This document shows positions 8,147 through 16,974 of a stretch of DNA of 64,000 nt, piece after piece. Origin of the DNA: Streptomyces sp. Tu 3180 (lineage in GTDB: Bacteria > Actinomycetota > Actinomycetes > Streptomycetales > Streptomycetaceae); assembly GCF_009852415.1 (NCBI RefSeq), contig NZ_WOXS01000002.1:4256001-4320000 (forward strand), read 5' to 3'. Under the pieces are notes generated by a model. That model did no database searches, was not told where the DNA came from, and was given only the letters and a program-made list of their open reading frames with translations. Each line of letters begins with the position of its first letter. The stretch's first letter is position 1. The position numbers and the translations under genes were made by a program.

Positions 8147-9661
8147 ATGACAGCACTCGACCTCAGCAGCCCCGTGGCCGTCGTCGGCACCGGCACCATG
8201 GGCCAGGGAATCGCCCAGGTCGCGCTGGTCGCGGGCCATCCCGTGCGGCTCTACGACGCCGTCCCCGGCCGGGCCCGTGAAGCGGCCGACGCGATCGGCG
8301 CCCGGCTCGACCGGCTGGTGGAGAAGGAGCGGCTCACCGCCGACGAGCGGGACGCGGCGCGAGCCCGCCTGCTGCCCGTCGACGAGCTCACCGGCCTCGC
8401 CGACTGCGCCCTGGTGGCCGAAGCCGTCCTGGAGCGCCTCGACGTCAAGCAGGAGCTGTTCCGCGCGCTGGAGGACGTCGTCGCCGACGACTGCCTGCTC
8501 GCCACCAACACCTCCTCCCTCTCCGTCACCGCGATCGGCGGCGCCCTGCGCGTCCCCGGCCGCTTCGTGGGCCTGCACTTCTTCAACCCCGCGCCGCTGC
8601 TGCCGCTGGTCGAGGTCGTCTCCGGGTTCGCCACCGACGTCACCTGCGCCACGCGCGCGTACGAGACGGCCCGCGCCTGGGGCAAGACACCGGTCGCCTG
8701 CGCCGACACCCCCGGCTTCATCGTCAACCGCATCGCCCGGCCCTTCTACGCCGAGGCCTTCACGGTGTACGAGTCCCAGGGCGCCGATCCGGCCACCATT
8801 GACGCGGTCCTGCGCGAGTCCGGCGGTTTCCGGATGGGCGCCTTCGAGCTGACCGACCTCATCGGCCAGGACGTCAACGAGTCCGTCACCCACTCGGTGT
8901 GGCAGTCCTTCTTCCAGGACGCGCGCTTCACCCCCTCCCTCGTCCAGCGCCGGCTGGTCGAGTCCGGCCGCCTGGGCCGCAAGAGCGGCCGGGGCTGGTA
9001 CGACTACCGGGACGGGGCCGAGCGCCCCGAGCCGCACACCGCCGAGCCCGCCGAGCCGCCCGCGTACGTCGTCGCCGAGGGCGGCCTGGGGCCCGCCTCG
9101 GAGCTGCTCGCCCTGATCCGCGAGGCCGGGATCCAGGTGCGCGAGGAGGACGAGGACAACGGCACCCGCCTGGTGCTGCCCGGCGGCGGTCAGCTGGTCC
9201 TCGCCGACGGCCAGACCTCCGTGGAGTTCCGCGACGTCGTCTACTTCGACCTCGCCCTCGACTACCGCGCGGCCACCCGCGTCGCCCTGTCCCACGCCCA
9301 GAACACCTCCCCGCGGACCGTCGCCGAGGCCACCGGCCTGTTCCAGGCGCTCGGGAAGAAGGTCAGCGTCATCGGGGACGTCCCCGGCATGATCGTCGCG
9401 CGCACGGTGGCCCGGATCATCGACCTGGCGCACGACGCCGTCGCCAAGGGCGTGGCCACCGGGGAGGACATCGACACCGCGATGCGCCTGGGCGTCAACT
9501 ACCCGCTGGGACCCCTGGAGTGGAGCCGGCGGCTCGGTGCGGACTGGGCCTGCTCCCTGCTGGACAACCTGCACGAGTGCGAACCGTCCGGCCGCTACGC
9601 GCCGTCCCTCGCGCTGTACCGCCACGCCTACGCCTCCGACAAGCGGGAGGACACCCCATGA
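8147..9661 (+). CDS. paaH: 3-hydroxyacyl-CoA dehydrogenase PaaH
   Basis: 504 residues. The N-terminal NAD-binding domain has the Rossmann motif GTGTMG (14-19) and HFFNPAPLLPLVEV around 143-156. The first C-terminal 3HCDH domain follows from PGFIVNRI, and a second copy lies near the end (PGMIVARTVAR, then a LGVNYPLGPLEW segment). The duplicated C-terminal domain is typical of PaaH/PaaC dehydrogenases, which oxidise 3-hydroxyadipyl-CoA to 3-oxoadipyl-CoA. The TetR gene starts in the stop codon (ATGA). It is first in a two-gene operon with its likely regulator, behind a PaaR-type operator. Confidence 0.9.
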   Translation: MTALDLSSPVAVVGTGTMGQGIAQVALVAGHPVRLYDAVPGRAREAADAIGARLDRLVEKERLTADERDAARARLLPVDELTGLADCALVAEAVLERLDVKQELFRALEDVVADDCLLATNTSSLSVTAIGGALRVPGRFVGLHFFNPAPLLPLVEVVSGFATDVTCATRAYETARAWGKTPVACADTPGFIVNRIARPFYAEAFTVYESQGADPATIDAVLRESGGFRMGAFELTDLIGQDVNESVTHSVWQSFFQDARFTPSLVQRRLVESGRLGRKSGRGWYDYRDGAERPEPHTAEPAEPPAYVVAEGGLGPASELLALIREAGIQVREEDEDNGTRLVLPGGGQLVLADGQTSVEFRDVVYFDLALDYRAATRVALSHAQNTSPRTVAEATGLFQALGKKVSVIGDVPGMIVARTVARIIDLAHDAVAKGVATGEDIDTAMRLGVNYPLGPLEWSRRLGADWACSLLDNLHECEPSGRYAPSLALYRHAYASDKREDTP

Positions 9662-10248
9662 CCACCGCCAGGCGCGACACCTACACCCCGGAGACGCTGC
9701 TGTCCGTCGCCGTGCAGGTGTTCAACGAGCGCGGCTACGACGGCACCTCCATGGAGCACCTGTCCCGGGCGGCGGGCATCTCCAAGTCGTCGATCTACCA
9801 CCACGTGGCCGGCAAGGAGGAACTGCTGCGCCGCGCGGTGAGCCGGGCGCTGGACGGGCTCTTCGGCATCCTCGACGAGGAGCAGGCGCGCGTGGGGCGG
9901 GCCGCCGAGCGGCTGGAGTACGTCGTGAGGCGGATGGTCGAGGTGCTGATCGCCGAGCTGCCCTACGTGACGCTGCTGCTGCGGGTGCGCGGCAACACGG
10001 ACACCGAGCGGTGGGCGCTGGAGCGGCGGCGCGAGTTCGACCACCGGGTCGCCGCGCTGCTGAAGGCCGCGGCGGCCGACGGGGACGTGCGCGGCGACAT
10101 AGAGGTGCGCCTGGTGACCCGGCTGGTCTTCGGGATGATCAACTCGATCGTCGAGTGGTACCGGCCGGACGGGCGCGGCATGAGCGAGCGCGAGGTGGCC
10201 GACGCGGTGGCGCAGCTGGCCTTCGGGGGACTGCGCAAGGCGTCCTGA
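9658..10248 (+). CDS. paaR: TetR-family regulator, PaaR type
   Basis: 196 residues. An N-terminal TetR helix-turn-helix spans about residues 9-58 (LLSVAVQVFNERGYDGTSME, then HLSRAAGISKSSIYHHVAGK). The C-terminal ligand-binding helices contain YVTLLLRVRGNTDTERWALE. It is co-transcribed with paaH through an ATGA overlap. Three near-identical palindromes in the window (before paaA, between paaN and paaH, before the Bkd operon) are its likely operators. The known PaaR proteins are released by phenylacetyl-CoA. The gene name is inferred from context, as no specificity residues can be assigned by eye. Confidence 0.8.
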   Translation: MTTARRDTYTPETLLSVAVQVFNERGYDGTSMEHLSRAAGISKSSIYHHVAGKEELLRRAVSRALDGLFGILDEEQARVGRAAERLEYVVRRMVEVLIAELPYVTLLLRVRGNTDTERWALERRREFDHRVAALLKAAAADGDVRGDIEVRLVTRLVFGMINSIVEWYRPDGRGMSEREVADAVAQLAFGGLRKAS

Positions 10249-10269
10249 GGGTGCTCGCCCCCGGGTTCC

Positions 10270-10812
10270 TCACCCCTGCGGCTCCAGGTCCTCCTCCTCG
10301 AACACCAGCAGGGTGCGGGTGCTGAGCACCTCGGGGATCGCCTGGAGCCGGGTGAGCACCAGTTCGCGCAGGGCCCGGTTGTCCGGCGTGTGCACCAGCA
10401 GCAGGACGTCGAAGTCCCCGCCCACCAGGGCGATGTGGGAGGCGCCGGGGAGCTTCCTGAGCTGCTCGCGGACCGTGCGCCAGGAGTTCTGGACGATCTT
10501 CAGGGTGATGTAGGCGGACGTCCCGTGCCCGGCCCGCTCGTGGTCGACGCGGGCGCCGAAGCCGCGGATGACGCCGTCCTCCACGAGCCGGTTGATGCGG
10601 GCGTAGGCGTTCGCGCGGGAGACGTGGACCCGTTCGGCGACCGAGCGTACGGACGCGCGGCCGTCCGCCTGGAGCATGCGCAGGATGTCCTGGTCGATGG
10701 CGTCCAGGGGGCGCGGGGGCGGAAGCCGCCCGATCCCCTCCGGGCCCTCGGCCACTTCCTCCGGCCCCTCGGCCATTTGTTCAGCTGCCACCCGCCCCCA
10801 CCTCTCCGCCAT
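10270..10812 (-). CDS. bkdR: Lrp/AsnC-family regulator, BkdR
   Basis: About 180 residues from the ATG at 10812. An AsnC helix-turn-helix (LDAIDQDILRMLQADGRASV, then VHVSRANAYARINRLVEDGV) is followed by the RAM ligand-binding domain (SAYITLKIVQNSW, IALVGGDFDVLLLVHTPD). The first 36 residues contain two AEGPE repeats and are not part of the domain; GTG at about 10791 or ATG at 10776 are alternative starts. It diverges from the Bkd E1alpha gene, the position of the bkdR regulator in Streptomyces, which controls branched-chain 2-oxoacid dehydrogenase genes. The ligand is probably a branched-chain amino acid. Confidence 0.85.
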   Translation of the reverse strand: MAERWGRVAAEQMAEGPEEVAEGPEGIGRLPPPRPLDAIDQDILRMLQADGRASVRSVAERVHVSRANAYARINRLVEDGVIRGFGARVDHERAGHGTSAYITLKIVQNSWRTVREQLRKLPGASHIALVGGDFDVLLLVHTPDNRALRELVLTRLQAIPEVLSTRTLLVFEEEDLEPQG

Positions 10813-10892
10813 GGACGTACTGCATCCATCTCAGGCCGCGGAGAACCGTTTGTCCACAGCCTGGTGCCACCCGTAGCCAAAATGCGCCGACG

Positions 10893-10906
10893 ACCGAACA
10901 ATCGGT
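10893..10906. promoter_or_regulatory. Third PaaR-like palindrome, in the bkdR-bkdA gap
   Basis: ACCGAACAATCGGT differs at one central base from the paaN-paaH operator, with identical half-sites. It lies 54 bp before the E1alpha start, between the divergent bkdR and the first Bkd operon. Control of this operon by the TetR protein at 9658 is inferred. Confidence 0.62.
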
Positions 10907-10960
10907 TGGTGAGGCGTGTCACAGACGCCGCGCCTCGCCATCCCACGAGGAGGTGCCGTC

Positions 10961-12103
10961 ATGACGGTCATGGAGCAGCGGGGCGCCTACCGGCCCACCC
11001 CGCCGCCCGCCTGGCAGCCCCGTACCGACCCCGCGCCGCTGCTGCCCGACGCGGAGCCGTACCGCGTGCTCGGCACCGAGGCGGCCGCGAACGCCGACCC
11101 GGAGCTGCTGCGCCGGCTGTACGCGGAGCTGGTGAAGGGCCGCCGCTACAACGCGCAGGCCACCGCCCTCACCAAGCAGGGCCGTCTCGCGGTCTACCCC
11201 TCCAGCACCGGCCAGGAGGCCTGCGAGGTCGCCGCCGCGCTCGTCCTCGAGGAGCGCGACTGGCTCTTCCCGAGCTACCGCGACACCCTCGCCGTCGTCG
11301 CCCGCGGCGTGGACCCCGTCGAGGCCCTCACCCTGCTGCGCGGCGACTGGCACACCGGCTACGACCCCTACGAGCACCGGGTGGCGCCGCTGAGCACCCC
11401 GCTCGCCACCCAGCTGCCGCACGCCGTCGGCCTCGCCCACGCCGCCCGCCTCAAGGGCGACGACGTGGTCGCGCTCGCCATGGTCGGCGACGGCGGCACC
11501 AGCGAGGGCGACTTCCACGAGGCGCTGAACTTCGCCGCCGTCTGGCAGGCGCCGGTGGTCTTCCTCGTCCAGAACAACGGCTTCGCGATCTCGGTGCCGC
11601 TCGCCAAGCAGACCGCGGCCCCGTCGCTGGCCCACAAGGCCGTCGGCTACGGCATGCCCGGCCGCCTGGTCGACGGGAATGACGCCGCCGCCGTGCACGA
11701 GGTCCTGGCCGACGCCGTGCGCCACGCGCGCGCGGGCGGCGGCCCGACCCTGGTCGAGGCGATCACGTACCGCGTGGAGGCCCACACCAACGCCGACGAC
11801 GCCACCCGCTACCGCGGCGACGCCGAGGTGGAGACCTGGAAGCGGCACGACCCGATCACGCTGCTGGAGCAGGAGCTGACCGCGCGCGGACTGCTCGACG
11901 AGACCGGCGTGGAAGCCGCCCGCCAGGACGCCGAGACCATGGCCGCCGCCTTGCGCGCCCACATGAACCAGGACCCCGCGCTCGACCCCATGGACCTCTT
12001 CGCGCACGTCTACGCCGAGCCCACCCCCCAGCTGCTGGAACAGCAGGCGCAGCTGCGGGCGGAGCTGGCGGCCGAGACCGAGCCGGAAGGGGCGCAGCGA
12101 TGA
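10961..12103 (+). CDS. bkdA: Branched-chain 2-oxoacid dehydrogenase E1 component, alpha subunit (cluster 1)
   Basis: 380 residues. The thiamine-diphosphate fold has the GDG...NN motif (GDGGTSEGD at 176-184, QNN at 204-206) and the YPSSTGQEA substrate-loop region. With the E1beta product it decarboxylates 2-oxo acids from Val, Leu and Ile and acylates the E2 lipoyl arm. The ATG at 10961 follows a GAGGAGG ribosome site by 7 bases. It is first of three overlapping genes; no E3 (dihydrolipoyl dehydrogenase) is present nearby. Because the operon carries a PaaR-like site and lies beside paa genes, an aromatic 2-oxo acid such as phenylpyruvate is a possible extra substrate, though this is speculative. 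Confidence 0.88.
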   Translation: MTVMEQRGAYRPTPPPAWQPRTDPAPLLPDAEPYRVLGTEAAANADPELLRRLYAELVKGRRYNAQATALTKQGRLAVYPSSTGQEACEVAAALVLEERDWLFPSYRDTLAVVARGVDPVEALTLLRGDWHTGYDPYEHRVAPLSTPLATQLPHAVGLAHAARLKGDDVVALAMVGDGGTSEGDFHEALNFAAVWQAPVVFLVQNNGFAISVPLAKQTAAPSLAHKAVGYGMPGRLVDGNDAAAVHEVLADAVRHARAGGGPTLVEAITYRVEAHTNADDATRYRGDAEVETWKRHDPITLLEQELTARGLLDETGVEAARQDAETMAAALRAHMNQDPALDPMDLFAHVYAEPTPQLLEQQAQLRAELAAETEPEGAQR

Positions 12104-13104
12104 CCACCGTCGCGGTCAAGCCGGCCACCATGGCGCAGGCCCTCACGCGCGCGCTGCGCGACGCCCTGGCCGCCGACCCGTCCGTGCACGTCATGGGCGA
12201 GGACGTCGGCACCCTCGGCGGTGTCTTCCGCATCACCGACGGGCTCGCCAAGGAGTTCGGCGAGGACCGCTGCACGGACACCCCGCTGGCCGAGGCGGGC
12301 ATCCTCGGCACGGCCGTCGGCATGGCGATGTACGGGCTGCGCCCGGTCGTGGAGATGCAGTTCGACGCCTTCGCCTACCCGGCGTTCGAGCAGCTGGTCT
12401 CGCACGTCGCGAAGATGCGCAACCGCACGCGCGGCAGGATGCCCCTGCCGCTCACCATCCGCGTCCCCTACGGCGGCGGCATCGGCGGCGTCGAGCACCA
12501 CAGCGACTCCTCCGAGGCGTACTACATGGCGACTCCGGGGCTCCATGTCGTCACGCCCGCGACCGTCGCGGACGCCTACGGGCTGCTGCGCGCCGCCATC
12601 GCCTCCGACGACCCGGTCGTCTTCCTCGAGCCCAAGCGGCTGTACTGGTCCAAGGACTCCTGGAACCCCGAGGAGCCCGCGACCGTTGAGCCGATAGGCC
12701 GCGCGGTGGTGCGGCGCTCAGGGCGGAGCGCCACGCTCATCACGTACGGGCCGTCCGTACCCGTCTGCATGGAGGCGGCCGAGGCGGCCCGGGCCGAGGG
12801 CTGGGACCTCGAAGTCGTCGATCTGCGCTCCCTGGTGCCGTTCGACGACGAGACGGTGTGCGCCTCGGTGCGGCGGACGGGACGCGCGGTCGTCGTCCAC
12901 GAGTCGGGTGGCTTCGGCGGCCCGGGCGGGGAGATCGCGGCCCGGGTCACGGAGCGCTGCTTCCACCACCTGGAGGCGCCGGTGCTGCGTGTGGCCGGGT
13001 TCGACCTGCCGTATCCGCCGCCGATGCTGGAGCGCCACCACCTGCCCGGTGTGGACCGGATTCTGGACGCCGTGGGGCGCCTGCAGTGGGAGGCCGAGAG
13101 CTGA
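12100..13104 (+). CDS. bkdB: Branched-chain 2-oxoacid dehydrogenase E1 component, beta subunit (cluster 1)
   Basis: 334 residues. Transketolase-like pyrimidine-binding domain (VMGEDVGTLGGVFRITDGL near 31-49, DTPLAEAGILGTAVGMAMYG) and C-terminal transketolase domain (VVDLRSLVPFDDETV, VVHESGGFGGPGGEIAA). VPYGGGIGGVEHHSDS is the signature loop. It forms an alpha2beta2 E1 with the upstream product. The ATG overlaps the E1alpha stop (ATGA), and the TGA shares a base with the E2 start. Very similar in layout to the gene at 28770. Confidence 0.92.
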   Translation: MTTVAVKPATMAQALTRALRDALAADPSVHVMGEDVGTLGGVFRITDGLAKEFGEDRCTDTPLAEAGILGTAVGMAMYGLRPVVEMQFDAFAYPAFEQLVSHVAKMRNRTRGRMPLPLTIRVPYGGGIGGVEHHSDSSEAYYMATPGLHVVTPATVADAYGLLRAAIASDDPVVFLEPKRLYWSKDSWNPEEPATVEPIGRAVVRRSGRSATLITYGPSVPVCMEAAEAARAEGWDLEVVDLRSLVPFDDETVCASVRRTGRAVVVHESGGFGGPGGEIAARVTERCFHHLEAPVLRVAGFDLPYPPPMLERHHLPGVDRILDAVGRLQWEAES

Positions 13105-14534
13105 TGGCACAGGTGCTGGAGTTCAAGCTGCCCGACCTCGGTGAGGGGCTGACCGAGGCGGAGATCGTGCGCTGGCTGGTCGAGGTCGGCGACGTCGTCA
13201 CCGTCGACCAGCCGGTCGTCGAGGTCGAGACGGCCAAGGCGATGGTGGAGGTGCCCTGCCCCTACGGCGGCGTGGTCACGGCCCGCTTCGGCGCGGAGGG
13301 CACGGAACTGCCCGTCGGCGCCCCGCTGCTGACGGTGGCGGTCGGGGAACCGGCCGACGACCGCCCGGCGGGAGAGCCGGGCGCCCCCGCCGACCGGACC
13401 GAGGGCTCCCGCACCGGGGGTTCCCGGACGGAGGGCTCCCGCACCGAGGGCTCGGGCAACGTCCTGGTCGGCTACGGCACGTCGGAGGCACCGGCCCGGC
13501 GCCGCCGGGTGCGCCCGCAGTCGCCGGCACCCGCGGTGAACGGAGGACACCGGGCGGCCCCGGCGGCCCGGGGGCTGCCCGCCGCCGACGGGCGGACCGC
13601 CACCGGGGCGGCGCAGGACGGCCCCGTCCCCGTCATCTCCCCCCTGGTGCGCAGGCTGGCCCGGCAGAACGGCCTGGACCTGCGGGAGCTGACGGGTTCC
13701 GGACCCGACGGGCTGATCCTGCGGGCGGACGTGGAGTACGCGCTGCGTGCCGCCGCCGCGCAGGGCCGCACGGACCGGGCGGCCGCCGAACCGCAGCGGC
13801 AGGCGGCGCGGACCCGGACGTCCCCCGCCGCCGCGGAGACCGCCCGCACCACCCGCATCCCCCTCAAGGGCATCCGCGGCGCCGTCGCCGACAAGCTCTC
13901 CCGCAGCCGCACCGAGATACCGGACGCGACCTGCTGGGTGGACGCCGACGCGACCGAACTGATGCGCACGCGGGCCGCCATGAACGCGTCCGGCGGACCG
14001 AAGATCTCCGTGATCGCCCTGCTGGCCCGGATCTGCACGGCCGCGCTGGCCCGCTTCCCCGAGCTCAACTCCAGCGTGGACACCGAGGCCAGGGAGATCG
14101 TCCAGTACGCGGACGTGCACCTCGGGTTCGCCGCGCAGACCGACCGGGGACTCGTCGTCCCTGTCGTCCGGGACGCGCACGCACGGGACGCGGAATCGCT
14201 GACCGCGGAGTTCGCCCGGCTGACCGAGGCGGCCCGGGCCGGGACGCTGACGCCCGCGGAACTCACGGGCGGCACCTTCACGCTGAACAACTACGGGGTC
14301 TTCGGCGTCGACGGCTCCACACCGATCGTCAACCACCCCGAGGCCGCCATGCTCGGCGTCGGCCGCATCGTCCCCAAGCCGTGGGTGCACGAGGGCGAGC
14401 TGGCCGTCCGGCAGGTCGTGCAGCTCTCGCTCACCTTCGACCACCGGGTCTGCGACGGCGGCACGGCGGGGGGCTTCCTGCGGTACGTGGCGGACTGCGT
14501 GGAACAACCGGCGGTGCTGTTGCGGACGTTGTGA
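13104..14534 (+). CDS. bkdC: Branched-chain 2-oxoacid dehydrogenase E2 component (cluster 1)
   Basis: 476 residues. A lipoyl domain (residues 1-80) carries the lipoylation Lys45 in VETAKAMVEV. A flexible linker follows, with a short repeat around 96-112 (TEGSRTGGSRTEGSRTEGSG), then an E1/E3-binding domain near 173-209 (ISPLVRRLARQNGLDL) and the acyltransferase domain. The active-site DHRVCDGG is near 446-453. It transfers the acyl group from the lipoyl arm to CoA, giving isobutyryl-, isovaleryl- or methylbutyryl-CoA for fatty acid and polyketide starters. The start shares one base with the E1beta stop (TGATG). Confidence 0.92.
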   Translation: MAQVLEFKLPDLGEGLTEAEIVRWLVEVGDVVTVDQPVVEVETAKAMVEVPCPYGGVVTARFGAEGTELPVGAPLLTVAVGEPADDRPAGEPGAPADRTEGSRTGGSRTEGSRTEGSGNVLVGYGTSEAPARRRRVRPQSPAPAVNGGHRAAPAARGLPAADGRTATGAAQDGPVPVISPLVRRLARQNGLDLRELTGSGPDGLILRADVEYALRAAAAQGRTDRAAAEPQRQAARTRTSPAAAETARTTRIPLKGIRGAVADKLSRSRTEIPDATCWVDADATELMRTRAAMNASGGPKISVIALLARICTAALARFPELNSSVDTEAREIVQYADVHLGFAAQTDRGLVVPVVRDAHARDAESLTAEFARLTEAARAGTLTPAELTGGTFTLNNYGVFGVDGSTPIVNHPEAAMLGVGRIVPKPWVHEGELAVRQVVQLSLTFDHRVCDGGTAGGFLRYVADCVEQPAVLLRTL

Positions 14535-14556
14535 TTCCCGCTGTTTCGACCGTGCC

Positions 14557-14581
14557 CCCGCGTTCCCCGTGATCGCGGGGG
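14557..14581 (+). terminator. Short hairpin after the first Bkd operon
   Basis: CCCCGCG (14557-14563) pairs with CGCGGGG (14575-14581), 11-base loop, no T-run. It sits in the 63-bp gap between the E2 gene and the MobA-like gene, so it may only partly stop transcription. Confidence 0.4.
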
Positions 14582-14597
14582 CGCGCATACTCGGGGG

Positions 14598-15583
14598 GTG
14601 ACCGAGTTCGAGCACCCCGGCGACCCCGGCACCGGCCCCGCCCGGACCCCGGTGCCCGTCGCGGACGGCGCCGCGGACGGGACCGCGCAGAGCGCCGCGT
14701 ACGACGCCGTCGTGCTCGCCGGCGGCGCCGCCCGACGGCTCGGGGGCGCGGACAAGCCCGGGGTGCGGGTGGGCGGGCGGGCGCTGCTCGACCGGGTGCT
14801 CACGGCCTGTGCCGCCGCCCGGACCACGGTGGTCGTCGCCGATCCCCGGCCCACCGCACGGCCCGTCGTCTGGGCCCGCGAGGAGCCGCCGGGCGGCGGA
14901 CCGCTCGCCGCGCTCGACGCCGGGCTGCGGCACACCACGGCGGACCACGTCGTCCTGCTCTCCGCCGACCTGCCGTTCCTCGACCGGCGCACCGTCGAGG
15001 GACTGGGGGACACCCTCCGCCGCTCCACGGCCGACGGCGTGGTGCTGACCGACGCCGAGGGCCGGGACCAGCCGCTCGTGGCCGCGTACCGCAGTCCGGT
15101 CCTGCGCCGTGAACTGACCGCGCTCACCGAACGCCACGGCGGCCTGAGCGGGCTGCCCCTGCGCCGGCTGACCGCCGCCCTCGACCTCACCCGCATCTCC
15201 GGCCCGATGGCGTCCTTCGACTGCGACACCTGGGACGACATCGCCACCGCCAGGTCACGCATCAGGGAGCATGGGTACGTGTTGGACGAATGGATTTCCG
15301 CAGTCAAGGACGAGCTGGGCATCGACCTGGACGTCGACACCGGCGTGCTGCTCGACCTCGCCCGGGACGCCGCCCACGGCGTGGCCAGGCCCGCCGCCCC
15401 GCTGACCACCTTCCTCGTCGGCTACGCGGCCGCGCGGGCGGGCGGTGACCGGGAGGCCGTCGCCGAGGCCGCCCGCAAGGCCGCCGCCCTCGCGCTGCGC
15501 TGGTCGGACGAGGAGACCGCCGGCACCGGGTCCGCGGACGTCGCGCCGGACGCGGCCCCGACACCCGCCCGGACGCGGGATGA
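14598..15583 (+). CDS. MobA-like NTP transferase fused to a DUF6457 domain (frame disturbed near 3' end)
   Basis: The N-terminal nucleotidyltransferase domain has VVLAGGAARRLGGADKPG at about residues 37-54 and a VVLLSADLPFLD metal-site motif near 120-131, as in MobA molybdenum-cofactor guanylyltransferase. A C-terminal DUF6457 helical domain runs from about 225 (LDEWISAVKDELGIDLDVD). As given, the GTG frame does not stop but runs on as Arg/Pro-rich nonsense to 16316 inside moeA. One extra C in the CCCC run at 15556-15559 would give a normal end, APDTRPDAG then TGA at 15581-15583, overlapping the moeA ATG as ATGA. I therefore set the end at 15583. A single-base indel, real or a sequencing artefact, is the best explanation. 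Likely cofactor role: attaching GMP to molybdopterin. Confidence 0.75.
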
Positions 15584-16974
15584 CCGCGCATGCGACCCGG
15601 GCCGACGAGGACGCCGACGACCTCGACGTCGAGGAGGCGCTCGCTCTCGTGAAGGAAGACACCGGACGCGTTGCCGGAGCCCACGCGCCGAACGGCCGGT
15701 CCGCCGGCGACGAGCGCCCCGGCGCCCCCCGCCACCACCGGGCCACCGTCTGGTCCGAGGCCCGCGCCATCGCCGGGCGCGCCGCACGCCACGGCCGCGG
15801 TGGCGGCCGCACCGGGTACCTGACCCCGGTGGCCGTGCCCCTGACCGAGGCCCTCGGCCTCACCCTGGCCGCTCCCCTCATGGCCCTCACCGACCTGCCC
15901 TCCTTCGACACCTCGGCGATGGACGGATGGGCGGTCTCCGGCCCGGGCCCCTGGCACGTACGGGACGAGGGGGTCCTCGCCGGGCACGCCGAGCACGCCC
16001 CGCTCACCGACGGCGAGGCCGTCCGCATCGCCACCGGCGCCCGCATCCCCCCGGACACCACCGCCGTGCTCCGCAGCGAACACGGGCGCACCGACGCCAC
16101 GGGCCGTCTGCACGTCGCCGCGGCCGCCGCGGCGCCGCACACGGTCACGCACGGCCAGGACATCCGCCCCCGCGGCCAGGAGTGCCGCAGCGGGGACCAG
16201 CTGCTGCCCGTCGGCACCCAGGTGACCCCGGCCGTCCTGGGCATGGCCGCGGCCGCCGGGTACGACACGCTCAGCGTCGTCCCCCGTCCCCGCGCCGACG
16301 TGTTCGTCCTCGGTGACGAACTGCTGAGCGAGGGCCTGCCGCACGACGGACTGATCCGGGACGCGCTCGGCCCGATGCTGCCGCCCTGGCTGCGCGCGCT
16401 CGGCGCCGAGGTCACCGCCGTCCGCCGGATCGGCGACGACGAGGACGCGCTGTACGAGGCGCTCACGGCGTCCGGCGCGGACGTCGTCGTCACCACCGGC
16501 GGCACCGCCGCGGGCCCGGTCGACCACGTCCACCCCACGCTGCGCCGCATCGGCGCCGAACTCCTCGTGAACGGCGTCCAGGTGCGCCCCGGCCACCCCA
16601 TGCTCCTGGCCCGCACCAGGGAGAACCAGCATCTCGTCGGCCTGCCCGGCAACCCCCTCGCCGCCGTCTCCGGCCTGCTCACGCTCGCCGAGCCCCTGCT
16701 GCGGACCCTCGCCGCCCGCCCGGCCCCTGAGTCGTACACGCTGCCCCTGCGGGACGCCGTGCAGGGGCACCCGTACGACACCCGGCTCGTCCCGGTCTCC
16801 CTGCGCGGCGACCGGGCCCTGCCGTTGCTCTACAACGGCCCGGCCATGCTGCGCGGCATCGCGGCGGCCGACGCGCTCGCCGTCGTGCCTCCGGGGGGCT
16901 CACGGCCCGGCCAGGAGGCGGAACTGCTCGACCTGCCCTGGGCGTCCGGGGGAATCGGGGTGTGTTTCACGTGA
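15580..16974 (+). CDS. moeA: Molybdopterin molybdotransferase MoeA family protein
   Basis: 464 residues from the ATG at 15580. MoeA motifs are PSFDTSAMDGWAV (about 107-119), TGARIPPDTTAV, the MoCF-binding loop VVTTGGTAAGPVDH (about 305-318) and VGLPGNPLAAV (about 353-363). MoeA inserts molybdate into adenylylated molybdopterin. Residues 1-75 are an extension without family similarity. The last codons (ACG TGA) are inside a perfect parS site, and the next gene starts before this stop. The open frame extends 45 codons upstream of 15580 but is Arg/Pro-rich there and is a shadow of the preceding gene. Confidence 0.85.
   Translation: MTAHATRADEDADDLDVEEALALVKEDTGRVAGAHAPNGRSAGDERPGAPRHHRATVWSEARAIAGRAARHGRGGGRTGYLTPVAVPLTEALGLTLAAPLMALTDLPSFDTSAMDGWAVSGPGPWHVRDEGVLAGHAEHAPLTDGEAVRIATGARIPPDTTAVLRSEHGRTDATGRLHVAAAAAAPHTVTHGQDIRPRGQECRSGDQLLPVGTQVTPAVLGMAAAAGYDTLSVVPRPRADVFVLGDELLSEGLPHDGLIRDALGPMLPPWLRALGAEVTAVRRIGDDEDALYEALTASGADVVVTTGGTAAGPVDHVHPTLRRIGAELLVNGVQVRPGHPMLLARTRENQHLVGLPGNPLAAVSGLLTLAEPLLRTLAARPAPESYTLPLRDAVQGHPYDTRLVPVSLRGDRALPLLYNGPAMLRGIAAADALAVVPPGGSRPGQEAELLDLPWASGGIGVCFT

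Noticed and set aside
14598..16316. A 572-residue MobA-DUF6457 fusion running into moeA
   Set aside because: The last 240 residues are Arg/Pro-rich and out of frame with the real MoeA; one added C gives a natural stop overlapping the moeA start.
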